Positions 16,333 to 25,245 of a DNA stretch of 64,000 nt are shown piece by piece (position 1 is the first letter of the stretch; each line of letters opens with the position of its first letter). The notes under the pieces were generated by a model, which saw only the letters and a program-made list of their open reading frames with translations, ran no database searches and was not told the origin of the DNA. The translations under genes were made by a program, and so were the position numbers. This stretch comes from SKLM01 sp964450435. GTDB taxonomy: Bacteria > Chloroflexota > Anaerolineae > B4-G1. The stretch spans positions 62,001 to 126,000 of the forward strand of contig CAYVCX010000001.1 of the NCBI GenBank assembly GCA_964450435.1. The letters are read 5' to 3'.

Positions 16333-17994
16333 ATGAATATGAATATGTTCTGTTACCAATGCCAGGAGGCTGCAGCGAATGAGGGGTGCACCACGCGGGG
16401 CGTCTGTGGGAAGACGCCCGACGTGGCGCACCTGCAAGATCTGCTCCTGTGGCTCTTGAGGGGGCTTTCGATATGTGCCAGCAGAGCCACCGAGGAGGGC
16501 ATCTCTGATACGGAGGTGGGCCGGTTCATCGGTCAGGCGCTGTTTGCGACGGTGACCAACGTGAACTTCGACCCGGCCCGCTTTGCTGAGTGGGTGGAGA
16601 GGACGCTGGAACTCCGGGAACGCATGAGAGGTCAGATCGAGACAGCTCCGCCGGAAGGGCTGCCCGAGATGGTCACGTGGATGCCCGAGACGGAGGACCT
16701 GGATGAGCTGATTGAGAAGGGATCCTCTGTGGGAGTTCTTGCCGAGCCGGACCTGGACGAGGACGTGCGCTCGCTGCGAGAGCTGCTCACCTATGGGCTC
16801 AAGGGGTTAGCTGCCTACACGGATCATGCCAGGATTCTGGGCTATACCGACGACGCCCTATTCGGCTTCCTGCGGGAAGGTCTACTGATCACCACGGACG
16901 ACGAGGCGTCGGTGGACGAGTTGGTGGGCAAGGTGCTCGAATGTGGAGAGATGGGGGTCCGTGCCATGGCCCTGCTGGATGAGGCAAACACCTCGACGTT
17001 CGGTCATCCCGAGCCGACCGAAGTCAATCTGGCGGTGGGCGATCGTCCCGGGATCTTGGTCAGCGGTCACGACTTGCTGGATCTGGCCGAGTTGCTCCAG
17101 CAGACGGAGGGCACCGGCGTAGACGTTTACACCCACGGCGAGATGCTGCCCGCGAATGCGTATCCCGCTTTCAAGAGGTATTCACACCTGGTGGGCAATT
17201 ACGGCGGTTCCTGGTGGCACCAGCGGGAGGAGTTCGAGAAGTTCAACGGCGCGATCCTGATGACCACCAACTGCCTGGTGGGGCCGAGAGACAGCTACCG
17301 CGACCGGATATTCACTACCGGCCTGGTCGGCTGGCCTGGCCTGAAGCATATCCCGGACCGGGAGAACGGAGGGCAGAAGGATTTCTCGCCGGTGGTGCAG
17401 GTGGCCCTGGAGTCGGAGAGTCCGGAACAGCTAGAGACCGGGGCAATCCCGATCGGATTCGCGCACAACGCGGTGTTGAGCATGGCCGATAATGTCGTAG
17501 AAGCAGTCAAGAGCGGTGCGCTGAAGCGCTTCGTCGTGATGGCCGGTTGCGATGGGCGTCACAGGACGCGGGAGTACTACACGGAGGTAGCCGAGGCTCT
17601 ACCCGACGATACGGCCATCCTGACGGCGGGCTGTGCCAAGTACCGGTACAACAAATTGGACCTGGGAGAGGTTGATGGGATCCCCCGGATACTGGATGCC
17701 GGCCAATGCAACGACTCGTACTCGCTGGTCGTGATTGCGCAGAAGCTGGCCGAGGCGTTCGGTGTTGATGATCTTAACGAGCTTCCTATCTCGTATGATC
17801 TCGCGTGGTACGAGCAGAAGGCAGTGATTGTCTTGCTGGCCCTTCTGTCCTTGGGCGTCAAACATATCCGTCTCGGTCCGACGCTCCCGGCCTTCGTCTC
17901 AGCGGGCGTCCAGCGAGTCCTGGTGGAGAAACTCGACCTTAAGCCGACCGAGACGGTGGAACAGGACGTAGCTGCAATCCTGGCCGGGGAGTAG
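16333..17994 (+). CDS. hcp: Hybrid cluster protein (hydroxylamine/NO reductase)
   Basis: 553-residue iron-sulfur-oxygen protein that reduces hydroxylamine or nitric oxide and protects anaerobes against nitrosative stress. The N-terminal cluster motif has cysteines at residues 7, 10, 19 and 25 (C-x2-C-x8-C-x5-C), the class I arrangement. Later hybrid-cluster blocks include GVDVYTHGEMLPANAYP, NYGGSWWHQ, TTNCLVGP, VMAGCDGRHRTREYY, AGCAKYRYNKL and DAGQCNDSYSL. AGAGGAGAAC precedes the ATG. It is monocistronic with its own terminator. No hcr reductase partner gene is adjacent. Confidence 0.95.
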   Translation: MNMNMFCYQCQEAAANEGCTTRGVCGKTPDVAHLQDLLLWLLRGLSICASRATEEGISDTEVGRFIGQALFATVTNVNFDPARFAEWVERTLELRERMRGQIETAPPEGLPEMVTWMPETEDLDELIEKGSSVGVLAEPDLDEDVRSLRELLTYGLKGLAAYTDHARILGYTDDALFGFLREGLLITTDDEASVDELVGKVLECGEMGVRAMALLDEANTSTFGHPEPTEVNLAVGDRPGILVSGHDLLDLAELLQQTEGTGVDVYTHGEMLPANAYPAFKRYSHLVGNYGGSWWHQREEFEKFNGAILMTTNCLVGPRDSYRDRIFTTGLVGWPGLKHIPDRENGGQKDFSPVVQVALESESPEQLETGAIPIGFAHNAVLSMADNVVEAVKSGALKRFVVMAGCDGRHRTREYYTEVAEALPDDTAILTAGCAKYRYNKLDLGEVDGIPRILDAGQCNDSYSLVVIAQKLAEAFGVDDLNELPISYDLAWYEQKAVIVLLALLSLGVKHIRLGPTLPAFVSAGVQRVLVEKLDLKPTETVEQDVAAILAGE

Positions 17995-18081
17995 CTCGTC
18001 CAGGGAGGGAAGGGGGGTGTCAGGCCGTCGGCCGCTTTGCTTGGAGACGGCGGTTCGATTCCCCGGTGTGACCTGTGAAGG

Positions 18082-18113
18082 AAGAGGCCTCACCGATCCG
18101 GTGAGGCCTCTTT
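18082..18113. terminator. Bidirectional terminator between hcp and the phosphodiesterase gene
   Basis: AAGAGGCCTCACC (18082-18094) pairs perfectly with GGTGAGGCCTCTT (18100-18112) around a five-base loop, with T or A runs on both sides. The stem includes the stop codon of the minus-strand gene ending at 18090. Confidence 0.85.
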
Positions 18114-19847
18114 GTAGTTGAGCATGAAGTAGGGGTAAAGATCCTGCGCGTCGTTCAAAGTATCGGGATCCAGTTGGCGTTCGGGAGGCCAGGCGATAAA
18201 GGGGCGCCCCTGTGGGCCACCCAGACCCCCGTGGGCTGCCACCTGATGCTCGAACGTGACCACCTTACCGTCATCTCGGATCTCGCCCAGTACAATCAGG
18301 TCTCCAGCATGCGGGAAATGAGCCAGATAGTGAACCTGCTCAGTAACGTAAGCTGTGTCTCCGAATCGGGCCAATGGGTCTGGCCCTTCCACCACTCTCG
18401 GTTCCTCGCCAATGTGGAGCGTCCCCCCCTCCGATCCGAGGACGATTGTGCTCTCTCCCGCTCGCCCCACGACGGCTCCGATGCCTGGGCTTTCCGCCAG
18501 ATCGTCCAATAACTCCGGGTAGAGAAGGATGAGCTCGACCACGTCGAGTGGTCGGGGACTGACATTGAAGTAAATGTGGGCGAGTGAGCCTGAGGCGGAC
18601 ACGACCACGTCCCTCTGCCGCTCCAGGTCATAGTCCAACTGGTCGCTTACTTCCACACGTTGATCCACGTAGCGGCGTGCCAGGGCCACAATGGGCCGAA
18701 ACCGGGGCGAGGCGGTCTGTTCCAGTGCGCGAAGCTCCTCGCGGAGGTACCGGGTTTTCTTGCTGACAAGCCAGCGGGACGTCGTACGCTCGTCCAGGGA
18801 CATTCCGTCACCGACCTTGGCGATGATGTGTTGTCCCAGCGTCGTGCCGCCCTGCCAACTGAAAGGCACTGCTGGCGTGTTCCCATGATCGGAGATGAGG
18901 TAGAGGTCGTACTCGCGCTTTCGGTAGTGATCACGCATACGGTCGATCTGGCGGATGCGCTTGTCCACGCCCCGGAGGACGCGGAGAGCGACCGGATGAT
19001 CGGGGCCCATCTCGTGGGCCACCTCGTCGTAGCTGTTGTAGTTGGCATATATCGCCGGCACACAGCGGTAGATGTCCAACATAACTGCGAACGTCTGCAC
19101 CTCGGTGAGCAGTGCGTCGCTGACCGCGTGGAGCAAGGGCGAGAAAACATCGTAAGGCTTGAGGGCACTCGGCTCTGACCGGTGCTGCCCAAGGGGCTCT
19201 ACCAGAGCGATCAGGCGGCGGGACAGGCCTCGCAGGTAGTTCGCGACGGCCAGCCAGAAGACCCGCAGCACCCGGAAGGGGCTCAGAAGAAACAGAATGA
19301 GCAATCCTACCCCGCGCACGCCTTCAAAGAAGCGCTGCCGACGGAGTGTACTCAGCGTGAACAGAGCCAGGTCCGCTCCGCCGTCGAACATGCTCACGTA
19401 GCATGACCCCTGGCTCAGGATCCCGGCCTGCCCGCGGCTGACCCGATCGTACATGGTGTTGACCTGTTCGATACCGTGCGGGGTCATCACGACGCCCCGA
19501 TCCTTCTCGTACCAGCGGAACCCGGGGATGTCGAAGCGATTGCCGAACATCATGCCAGCCTGAACGGCTGGCGTGGAGCTGGGCAGGCCGCAACGCCACG
19601 GGGCCACGTCGAGACGCCGGTCTGCCAGCAGCCGGTCGACGTACGGCATGTGTCCCGCGTCGACGGCCTGTACTAGATGGTCGTGAGACAATCCATCTAT
19701 CTGGATGAGGATGAACCCGCGCTGCCCGCCGGGGGAGACGTCGGGCCGACCTAGCCGCCGGGCCATGGCCCCGTACTTGCGGCTGTAGTAAAGGTCGCTG
19801 AGTTTGCCGACGACGTCCAGGACTCGGCGGGATAGCCAGGTGGCCAC
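18090..19847 (-). CDS. Alkaline phosphatase/phosphodiesterase-superfamily membrane protein
   Basis: 585-residue member of the type I phosphodiesterase/nucleotide pyrophosphatase superfamily. The metal site starts with FILIQIDGLSHDHL (residues about 45-58). The nucleophile motif is GLPSSTPAVQAGMMFG, followed by IPGFRWYEK. Further metal ligands appear in YDEVAHEMGPDHP and SDHGNT. A hydrophobic segment (VGLLILFLLSPFRVLRVFWLAV, residues about 190-212) can anchor it to the membrane. The real substrate is unknown. It starts 14 bases after the nadE stop, so the two probably share a transcript. Confidence 0.8.
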   Translation of the reverse strand: MATWLSRRVLDVVGKLSDLYYSRKYGAMARRLGRPDVSPGGQRGFILIQIDGLSHDHLVQAVDAGHMPYVDRLLADRRLDVAPWRCGLPSSTPAVQAGMMFGNRFDIPGFRWYEKDRGVVMTPHGIEQVNTMYDRVSRGQAGILSQGSCYVSMFDGGADLALFTLSTLRRQRFFEGVRGVGLLILFLLSPFRVLRVFWLAVANYLRGLSRRLIALVEPLGQHRSEPSALKPYDVFSPLLHAVSDALLTEVQTFAVMLDIYRCVPAIYANYNSYDEVAHEMGPDHPVALRVLRGVDKRIRQIDRMRDHYRKREYDLYLISDHGNTPAVPFSWQGGTTLGQHIIAKVGDGMSLDERTTSRWLVSKKTRYLREELRALEQTASPRFRPIVALARRYVDQRVEVSDQLDYDLERQRDVVVSASGSLAHIYFNVSPRPLDVVELILLYPELLDDLAESPGIGAVVGRAGESTIVLGSEGGTLHIGEEPRVVEGPDPLARFGDTAYVTEQVHYLAHFPHAGDLIVLGEIRDDGKVVTFEHQVAAHGGLGGPQGRPFIAWPPERQLDPDTLNDAQDLYPYFMLNYKEASPDR

Positions 19848-19861
19848 GGGCGATGGAAACC

Positions 19862-20590
19862 CTACGACCGTTTGAAGACGGGGGGCATCGTCCGCTTGTG
19901 GGCCGAGCTGGCGATCATTCGCCCCACTCTCTTCAGGGTGGTGGAGGGGATATGGGAGGTCTCGCCGGACGCAATCGCTGCCAGGACCTCGTCGAGCTTC
20001 TCATACGTGATGCCTAACTCCCCTTCATCGGTTTGACCCGGCCAGAGGCCTGCCGACGGGGCCCGTTCGACGACCGTCTGCGGCACTCCGAGGTCGCGGG
20101 CGAGTTCCCACACCTCTGTCTTGTAAACATCGCCCAGGGGAAGCAGGTCCACGCCACCATCTCCGTATTTGGTAAAGTACCCCACCAGGATCTCGGTCTT
20201 GTTGCCTGAGCCCAGCACCAGGTAGCTGTGCATCTGCGCCAGGTAGTAGAGGGCGGTCATGCGCAGGCGCGGTTTGACGTTGGCTTCCGCCAGTCGATGC
20301 TCTGTGGGTGGGAGGTCGTCCGTCATAGCGTCGAACGCATCACTCAGGTTCACCGTCACGCTCGGCAGTTGGAAGACATCTATCACCTGCCGAGCCAGAC
20401 GGGCGTCGATCGGTTGGGAGTGGCAGGGGAGGATGGCGGCTAAGACGTTTTCTGGGCCGACGGCCCGGGCGGCCAGCGCGGCCGTGGTGGCGGAATCAAC
20501 TCCACCGCTCAGGCCAAGGACAAAGCCCTCGGCCTCCGCGTCGGCGAGATAGTCTTTGAGCCAATTGGCGATCTGATCCTTAAGGTCCAT
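19862..20590 (-). CDS. nadE: NH3-dependent NAD+ synthetase
   Basis: Last step of NAD synthesis: amidation of deamido-NAD with ATP. The PP-loop motif LGLSGGVDSATT is at residues about 23-34. SGNKTEILVGYFTKYGDGGVDLLPLGDVYKTEV and the closing KR-rich block are typical. The protein has 242 residues and no glutaminase domain, so ammonia is the nitrogen donor. The ATG at 20590 is chosen because GGAGG lies about six bases upstream; a longer frame to 20695 has no family similarity. It is followed by the phosphodiesterase-like gene. Confidence 0.93.
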   Translation of the reverse strand: MDLKDQIANWLKDYLADAEAEGFVLGLSGGVDSATTAALAARAVGPENVLAAILPCHSQPIDARLARQVIDVFQLPSVTVNLSDAFDAMTDDLPPTEHRLAEANVKPRLRMTALYYLAQMHSYLVLGSGNKTEILVGYFTKYGDGGVDLLPLGDVYKTEVWELARDLGVPQTVVERAPSAGLWPGQTDEGELGITYEKLDEVLAAIASGETSHIPSTTLKRVGRMIASSAHKRTMPPVFKRS

Positions 20591-20728
20591 CGGAGCCTCC
20601 TCGATAGTATGCGAAGTGAAAGTCTGCTGCAGTGATCCAGGCAGGTCCCGGCACCGCAGTCGGTCAATTGTCGTCAATATGGAATGTTTGGTCAAATGAG
20701 CCCGCCCCTCGCGGAGCAGTAGTGGCGA

Positions 20729-23053
20729 TTATGGGCTTACTCGGACCTGCGTCAGGATGATCTGCTCCGCCTGCATCTGCCCCTCCGGACGTGTCACGGG
20801 CAGGTGCGCAATGGTCCCCTGTTCGTGCCTGTACACCGCGATTCGCAGGCCGTAAGGCCCTGCCACGGCATCGGGATAGACGGTCAGGGGGATGGGATCC
20901 ACCAGGGTCTCCGGCGGGCTCCAGGTTGTGGTCGGTGCGGCGCCTCCCAGGGGAGGGCTGTCGCGCTGGGCAGCCTTGCGCTGTGCTTCGTCTATCAGCT
21001 GTACGGATACGGTGTGGTCTTCCGCCATACTGCGCAAGGCCTGCCAGTGCAGTGTCACCGTCATTGTCTCGCCGGGTCGCACTGCTTGCTGCGACAGGTC
21101 GTAGCCGGTCAAGAGCATCCGGTCGCCGAAGTTGATGGAGACGGGGATGGGAGGGCTGTCGTCCGGAGCACGGATGTCCACGTGTCCAAAGCGCACGTTG
21201 TCACCCACTGGGGCTCCGTCCGCGGCGACTGCCGGCAAGCGCTCCCCAGTCGGGGCGTGGAAGAGCCCAACCTGGATCTGGGCTTCGTTGGGGGCGTGGG
21301 CTGTGTCCGGAAGGGGGATGACGTATCGGTCGGCCCAGCGAAAACCAGGCTCCAACCAGGTGGTGGAGAGCAGGCCCAGGCCCGGGAATGTGTCACGCTG
21401 AGCCACGACCAGTTCATGCCTTCCCAGGAGGTGCACGAAGACGGTGTAGTCCCGCTCGGTCGGGTTCAGAGCCTCCCAGTACAGCGTGACGGCGACCTGG
21501 CCGCCGGGCTGGGTTGTCATCGTTTCCAGGTCATGGCCCAGAAGGCGCATCGTGTGGCCAAAACGGATGTCCATCCGGGAAGGTATCGCCTCTACCTGGC
21601 TCTCAGTCAAAGCGCTGGGAAGCTGGTAGACCGGTCGAATCCAGAATACGGGAGCAGCTGCAGAGAGACCGACCAGGTACAGAGCAAACGCCGCTCCGGG
21701 CCAGTGCCTCCAGCGCGTCGGCAGCCAGGCTCTCAGACCCATGGCGAGGAGCATTGACCAGACGGGTAGAGCGGCGAACACCAGCCGACCCTGTGACGAC
21801 CAGGTAGCCCTGGCCCAGTAGATCCAGGGGATGAGCACGCCCAGGCCCCACAAGAGACACAGGACCATAGGACCCGGGGAGGGGCAGAGCGGAGGGGCCG
21901 GGGAGCGGAGAGTCCGGCAGGTCAGGCAGCTTGAGAGCCGACCGGCGAGTGAACGCAGAAGGGTAAGCAGGAGGCCGAGGGCAGCGATGACGAGGATGAC
22001 GTTGAGCGTTCGATATACCCAGGGCGACATGGGGACGTTGAGCCCGCCAAAGATACCCCAGTATCCGGCCATGAAGCTGTAGCGCTCCCGCCAGAGCTGG
22101 GCAAGATCGGCTGGCACGTCCCGCTCTCCGAGGATCTCGATGAAGGCATTCAGGCCGGTGAGGTCGCCATAGAGCCGGAGATTGCGCACGTACCACCAAC
22201 CGGCGATGGCGAGCAGGGGCAGCAGTGTCGTCAGGCCGCCGATGATGAACTCTTTCCATCCCGCAGCACCGCGACCTTCGTGGTGGCGGGTGCGACGCAC
22301 GGCCCGGGCGGTGACCACCAGGGCCGTGAGCACCGTCAAACCCAGCGAACTGGCCTTTGTGAGCGCGGCAAAGCCAAGGACGACACCCAACAACAGGTAA
22401 CGGCCGGCTGCCCGGCGGAGGGGCACCTCGCGCTGCCGCAGCAGCTGCACCAGCATCAGCAACGCCAAGCTGCTCAGGGGCACGACCAGGTTGTCGTTGT
22501 TGACCGAGCCAGCAATAAACACGACCATCGGGGTGAAAGCGTGGATGGCTGTGGCCGCCAGGGCGAGGGACGGGCTCTTTGGCAGAACCTCGCGGACGAC
22601 CAGGTAGGTCAGGTAGACGCCTGCCGTGGCCATAAGGACGGATAGAAAGCGAACCGTGTGGACGGCCAGGACCGTGCCCTTCCAGGGGAATGTCTCCCGC
22701 TCCTGCTGGTGAACGACAAGATTTACGTTGCCGTCGGGAGTGGCGAGTCCGGTGTCGGCGTGGGGGTTGATGTGGCGCACCTGGGGCATATCTGAGGTGT
22801 CGATCCAGAAGGTGGTCAGCGCGCCGAGGATGTAGTAGAGGGGAGGCTGACTTCCCTCCTGACGCCAGGGCCCCACATTTGCCGGATCCTGCACCGGCAG
22901 TGACCAGTTATCGGCGACGTACTTCACCATAGGGTAGTGCCACACTTCGTCCGAGGCCTCGAAGGGCGGCACGACGAGGCTGTAGGTCGTGCTCAGCAGC
23001 GCGAACACGATGAGAATGGCTAGCAGCAAGGTTCTCTCTGTGCGTTCACTCAT
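20729..23053 (-). CDS. Polytopic glycosyltransferase (ArnT/PMT-like) with C-terminal beta domains
   Basis: 774 residues. The first two thirds hold about ten hydrophobic segments and resemble the GT-C family that uses polyprenyl-phosphate sugars. The first extracellular loop after helix one has VPPFEASDEVWHYPMVKYV, with the acidic residues expected at a GT-C active site. After residue about 480 there are two similar soluble repeats, each beginning RLLGHDLE or LLTGYDLS and containing VTLYWEAL or VTLHWQAL. They are probably extracytoplasmic beta-sandwich domains. It is the last gene of the polysaccharide operon; its start overlaps the preceding stop by four bases (ATGA). Confidence 0.8.
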   Translation of the reverse strand: MSERTERTLLLAILIVFALLSTTYSLVVPPFEASDEVWHYPMVKYVADNWSLPVQDPANVGPWRQEGSQPPLYYILGALTTFWIDTSDMPQVRHINPHADTGLATPDGNVNLVVHQQERETFPWKGTVLAVHTVRFLSVLMATAGVYLTYLVVREVLPKSPSLALAATAIHAFTPMVVFIAGSVNNDNLVVPLSSLALLMLVQLLRQREVPLRRAAGRYLLLGVVLGFAALTKASSLGLTVLTALVVTARAVRRTRHHEGRGAAGWKEFIIGGLTTLLPLLAIAGWWYVRNLRLYGDLTGLNAFIEILGERDVPADLAQLWRERYSFMAGYWGIFGGLNVPMSPWVYRTLNVILVIAALGLLLTLLRSLAGRLSSCLTCRTLRSPAPPLCPSPGPMVLCLLWGLGVLIPWIYWARATWSSQGRLVFAALPVWSMLLAMGLRAWLPTRWRHWPGAAFALYLVGLSAAAPVFWIRPVYQLPSALTESQVEAIPSRMDIRFGHTMRLLGHDLETMTTQPGGQVAVTLYWEALNPTERDYTVFVHLLGRHELVVAQRDTFPGLGLLSTTWLEPGFRWADRYVIPLPDTAHAPNEAQIQVGLFHAPTGERLPAVAADGAPVGDNVRFGHVDIRAPDDSPPIPVSINFGDRMLLTGYDLSQQAVRPGETMTVTLHWQALRSMAEDHTVSVQLIDEAQRKAAQRDSPPLGGAAPTTTWSPPETLVDPIPLTVYPDAVAGPYGLRIAVYRHEQGTIAHLPVTRPEGQMQAEQIILTQVRVSP

Positions 23054-24216
23054 CGGGGCTCTCTGATCAGGGGTTCAAGCACGGCGATGGTCTGGTGGGC
23101 GATGTGCTCCCACGAGAATCCTGCCGCCAGAGTTTTCGCCTCGGCCTCTAGTCGAGCCTGGAGCTCAGGATTGAATGTGAGTCGCTTCACCGCGCGGGCC
23201 AGACCGGCCGGGTCCCTGGGTTCAACCAACAGCATGGTCTCGCCGTCTCTTGCCTGGGGCAGGGGCACACGCGGGTGGGTAGTGACGATAGCCCGTCCGT
23301 GGGCCAGGCAGGCCAGCAGCGATCCACGGCGGAAGGAGACGCCGTCCCGGTAGGGGAGCACGCAGACGTCGGTAGCGAGGAGAGCAGCCGAGATCTGTTC
23401 CGGGCTCGCGTAGCCGGTCCAGTGGACTCGTTCGGTGAGGCCCAGATCGGCGATGAGGCGCTCCACTTTCTCCGCGTAGGCGCGATTGGTGGGATCCGAG
23501 GTGCCGACCCGTCCCCCGACCTTCAGCAGGTGAGCTGGCAGGTCCCGTTGGACCAGCAGGTGCAACGCGTGGATCAACTCCTCGGCCCCTTTGCTCTGGT
23601 TGAGGAAGCCGAAGAACCCCAGCAGAACATCCTCGGGCCCCACGCCCCAGCGAGCACGCTCGGCATCGCGGTCGTAGGCGGGCGGCGGGGCAGGGGCGAT
23701 GTTGCTGCCGATAGGAATCAGATGGAGCTTGCGCGGTTCGATCTCGTCCTCCAGCCGCAGGTGGTCCTCGCGATTGGTGACGATGACGCGGTCGGCACGT
23801 CGGGCCAGCTGGCGTACCATCCACCAGCGCAGCGGACCGGCCTTGGGGAAGAGGTAGGGCACCTTCAGATCGTGAAACGTCACTGCCACGGGGGGCCGGC
23901 CCTGAGGCCGCGGGACCACGTTGATAGCCGGGTGCATGGTATAGGCGGCAGCCTGGTACTGCACGTTGAGGACGTCCAGAGCGAGGTCGCCTGCCAGGGC
24001 CGTTAGCTGCTTCCAGCAGTGCCATCCCCAGCCATCGACGACGCGGTGCACGGACAAGTGCGGCGGGTGCGGTGTGGGGTGCGTGGATGGGGACCGCGTG
24101 GTGATAACGTGCACCTCGTGCCGGGCGTCGGCTAGGGCACGCCCGAGCTGGGCGGTGAAGTCCCCCACGCCGCCATGGTCGGGCGGGTACTCGCCGGTAA
24201 TCAAACCGATGCGCAT
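23050..24216 (-). CDS. Glycosyltransferase family 4
   Basis: GT-B glycosyltransferase, 388 residues, using a nucleotide sugar. It begins MRIGLITGEYPPDHGGVGDF, the usual GT4 N-terminus with a glycine-rich acceptor loop. The C-terminal donor domain contains FFGFLNQSKGAEELIHAL, LPYRDGVSFRRGSLLACLAHG and an acidic donor-site region. The start at 24216 is chosen because it is two bases after the preceding stop; a longer in-frame extension upstream would overlap that gene and has no family likeness. Sugar and acceptor are unknown. Confidence 0.87.
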   Translation of the reverse strand: MRIGLITGEYPPDHGGVGDFTAQLGRALADARHEVHVITTRSPSTHPTPHPPHLSVHRVVDGWGWHCWKQLTALAGDLALDVLNVQYQAAAYTMHPAINVVPRPQGRPPVAVTFHDLKVPYLFPKAGPLRWWMVRQLARRADRVIVTNREDHLRLEDEIEPRKLHLIPIGSNIAPAPPPAYDRDAERARWGVGPEDVLLGFFGFLNQSKGAEELIHALHLLVQRDLPAHLLKVGGRVGTSDPTNRAYAEKVERLIADLGLTERVHWTGYASPEQISAALLATDVCVLPYRDGVSFRRGSLLACLAHGRAIVTTHPRVPLPQARDGETMLLVEPRDPAGLARAVKRLTFNPELQARLEAEAKTLAAGFSWEHIAHQTIAVLEPLIREPR

Positions 24217-24218
24217 AT

Positions 24219-25220
24219 CTAGACCCGAAGCTGTGACCGAAGCCCCGACTTCAGCACTTGCCGATACGCAGCGATGCGCTGGGCGCGAAGGGGACGCTTG
24301 TGGCCCACGAGCCACTTCGCGCCTTCCAGGCCAAGCTGCCAGGCGTAGTTCGCCAACAGGAACCAACGCAATGCTGCGGCGCTGAACGCCCCATGATGTT
24401 TGCGGAAATAGCGCACCTTGCTGGTCTGGAAGTGGATGTGACGTGCCACAACCACCTGCTCGCTGCTCTTGCCCATGTGATGGATGATCTGTGCCGTCGG
24501 CAGGTAGACGACGCCCCAGCCAGCGTCCCGCATTCTTCTGCACAAGTCCAACTCCTCAGAGTACATGAAGAAGCCCTCGTCCAGAGGCCCGACCTCGTCG
24601 ACGGCCTCCTGGCGGGCCAGCATCGCAGCGCCTGTGACCCAGTCCACGTCCTGGGCAACGTCGTCGGGCTCGTCCAGGGCATAGTAGCGTTCCAGCAAGC
24701 GGTGCGGTGCATGCGGCTCCAGCCACGTGGATTCGAAGAGGGCGGTCCACAAGGTGGGGAAGCGCCGGCGGGACGACTGAACGGTGCCGTCAGGGTTCAG
24801 CAGCTGCGGTCCGACGATTCCGACATCCGGGTGTGCGTCGGCGAAGGACACCAGTGTCGGCAGGGCAGCGCCGACGACCTCGGTGTCCGGGTTCAGCAGC
24901 AGCACGTATCGACCCGTGGCCACGGCGATCCCCTGGTTGTTGGCGGCAGGGAAGCCACGGTTGTTCTCGTTGGCGATAAGATGGATGTGAGGGAAGTCCT
25001 GGCGCACCATCGCCACGCTGCCGTCCGTCGATCCATTGTCGACGACGATGGTCTCGAGTTGCACAGCTGTGTCCCGGGGGTCTGACGCGTCGGTCGTGGA
25101 TCCTCCTCCTCCTCCTCCTCCTCCTCCAGGTTGTGGTCCTGGACTTCGGATTGATTCAAGACACCTGCGCAGAAGGTCGCGAACGTTCCAGTTGACGATG
25201 ACAACGGAGAGGTCAACCAT
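24219..25220 (-). CDS. Glycosyltransferase family 2 (rhamnosyltransferase-like)
   Basis: GT-A enzyme, 333 residues. The N-terminus LSVVIVNWNVRDLLRRCLESI and the metal-binding LLLNPDTEV are classic. DWVTGAAMLARQEAVDEVGPLDEGFFMYSEELDLCRRMRDAGW matches the WbbL/rhamnosyltransferase branch. Around residues 31-39 the gene encodes nine glycines from a GGA-repeat tract, just before the strand carrying VDNGSTDGS. Related proteins normally have a short loop there. It begins 25 bases after the polyprenyl synthase stop. Given GDP-rhamnose genes in the same operon, a rhamnosyl donor is plausible. Confidence 0.87.
   Translation of the reverse strand: MVDLSVVIVNWNVRDLLRRCLESIRSPGPQPGGGGGGGGGSTTDASDPRDTAVQLETIVVDNGSTDGSVAMVRQDFPHIHLIANENNRGFPAANNQGIAVATGRYVLLLNPDTEVVGAALPTLVSFADAHPDVGIVGPQLLNPDGTVQSSRRRFPTLWTALFESTWLEPHAPHRLLERYYALDEPDDVAQDVDWVTGAAMLARQEAVDEVGPLDEGFFMYSEELDLCRRMRDAGWGVVYLPTAQIIHHMGKSSEQVVVARHIHFQTSKVRYFRKHHGAFSAAALRWFLLANYAWQLGLEGAKWLVGHKRPLRAQRIAAYRQVLKSGLRSQLRV
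25098..25127 (-). repeat. GGA microsatellite inside a glycosyltransferase gene
   Basis: About nine tandem GGA triplets on the coding strand. They keep the frame and encode polyglycine. Triplet slippage would change loop length without frameshift. Confidence 0.85.
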
Positions 25221-25245
25221 CGCTCTGAGATGAGGGTGGGCAGGT

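Noticed and set aside
18040..18071. T-loop-like sequence GGTTCGATTCC suggesting a tRNA
   Set aside because: The flanking bases do not form a five-pair T stem, and no acceptor stem or anticodon arm can be folded.
25036..25233. Polyproline frame opposite the GGA repeat
   Set aside because: It is the reverse reading of the microsatellite in the GT2 gene.
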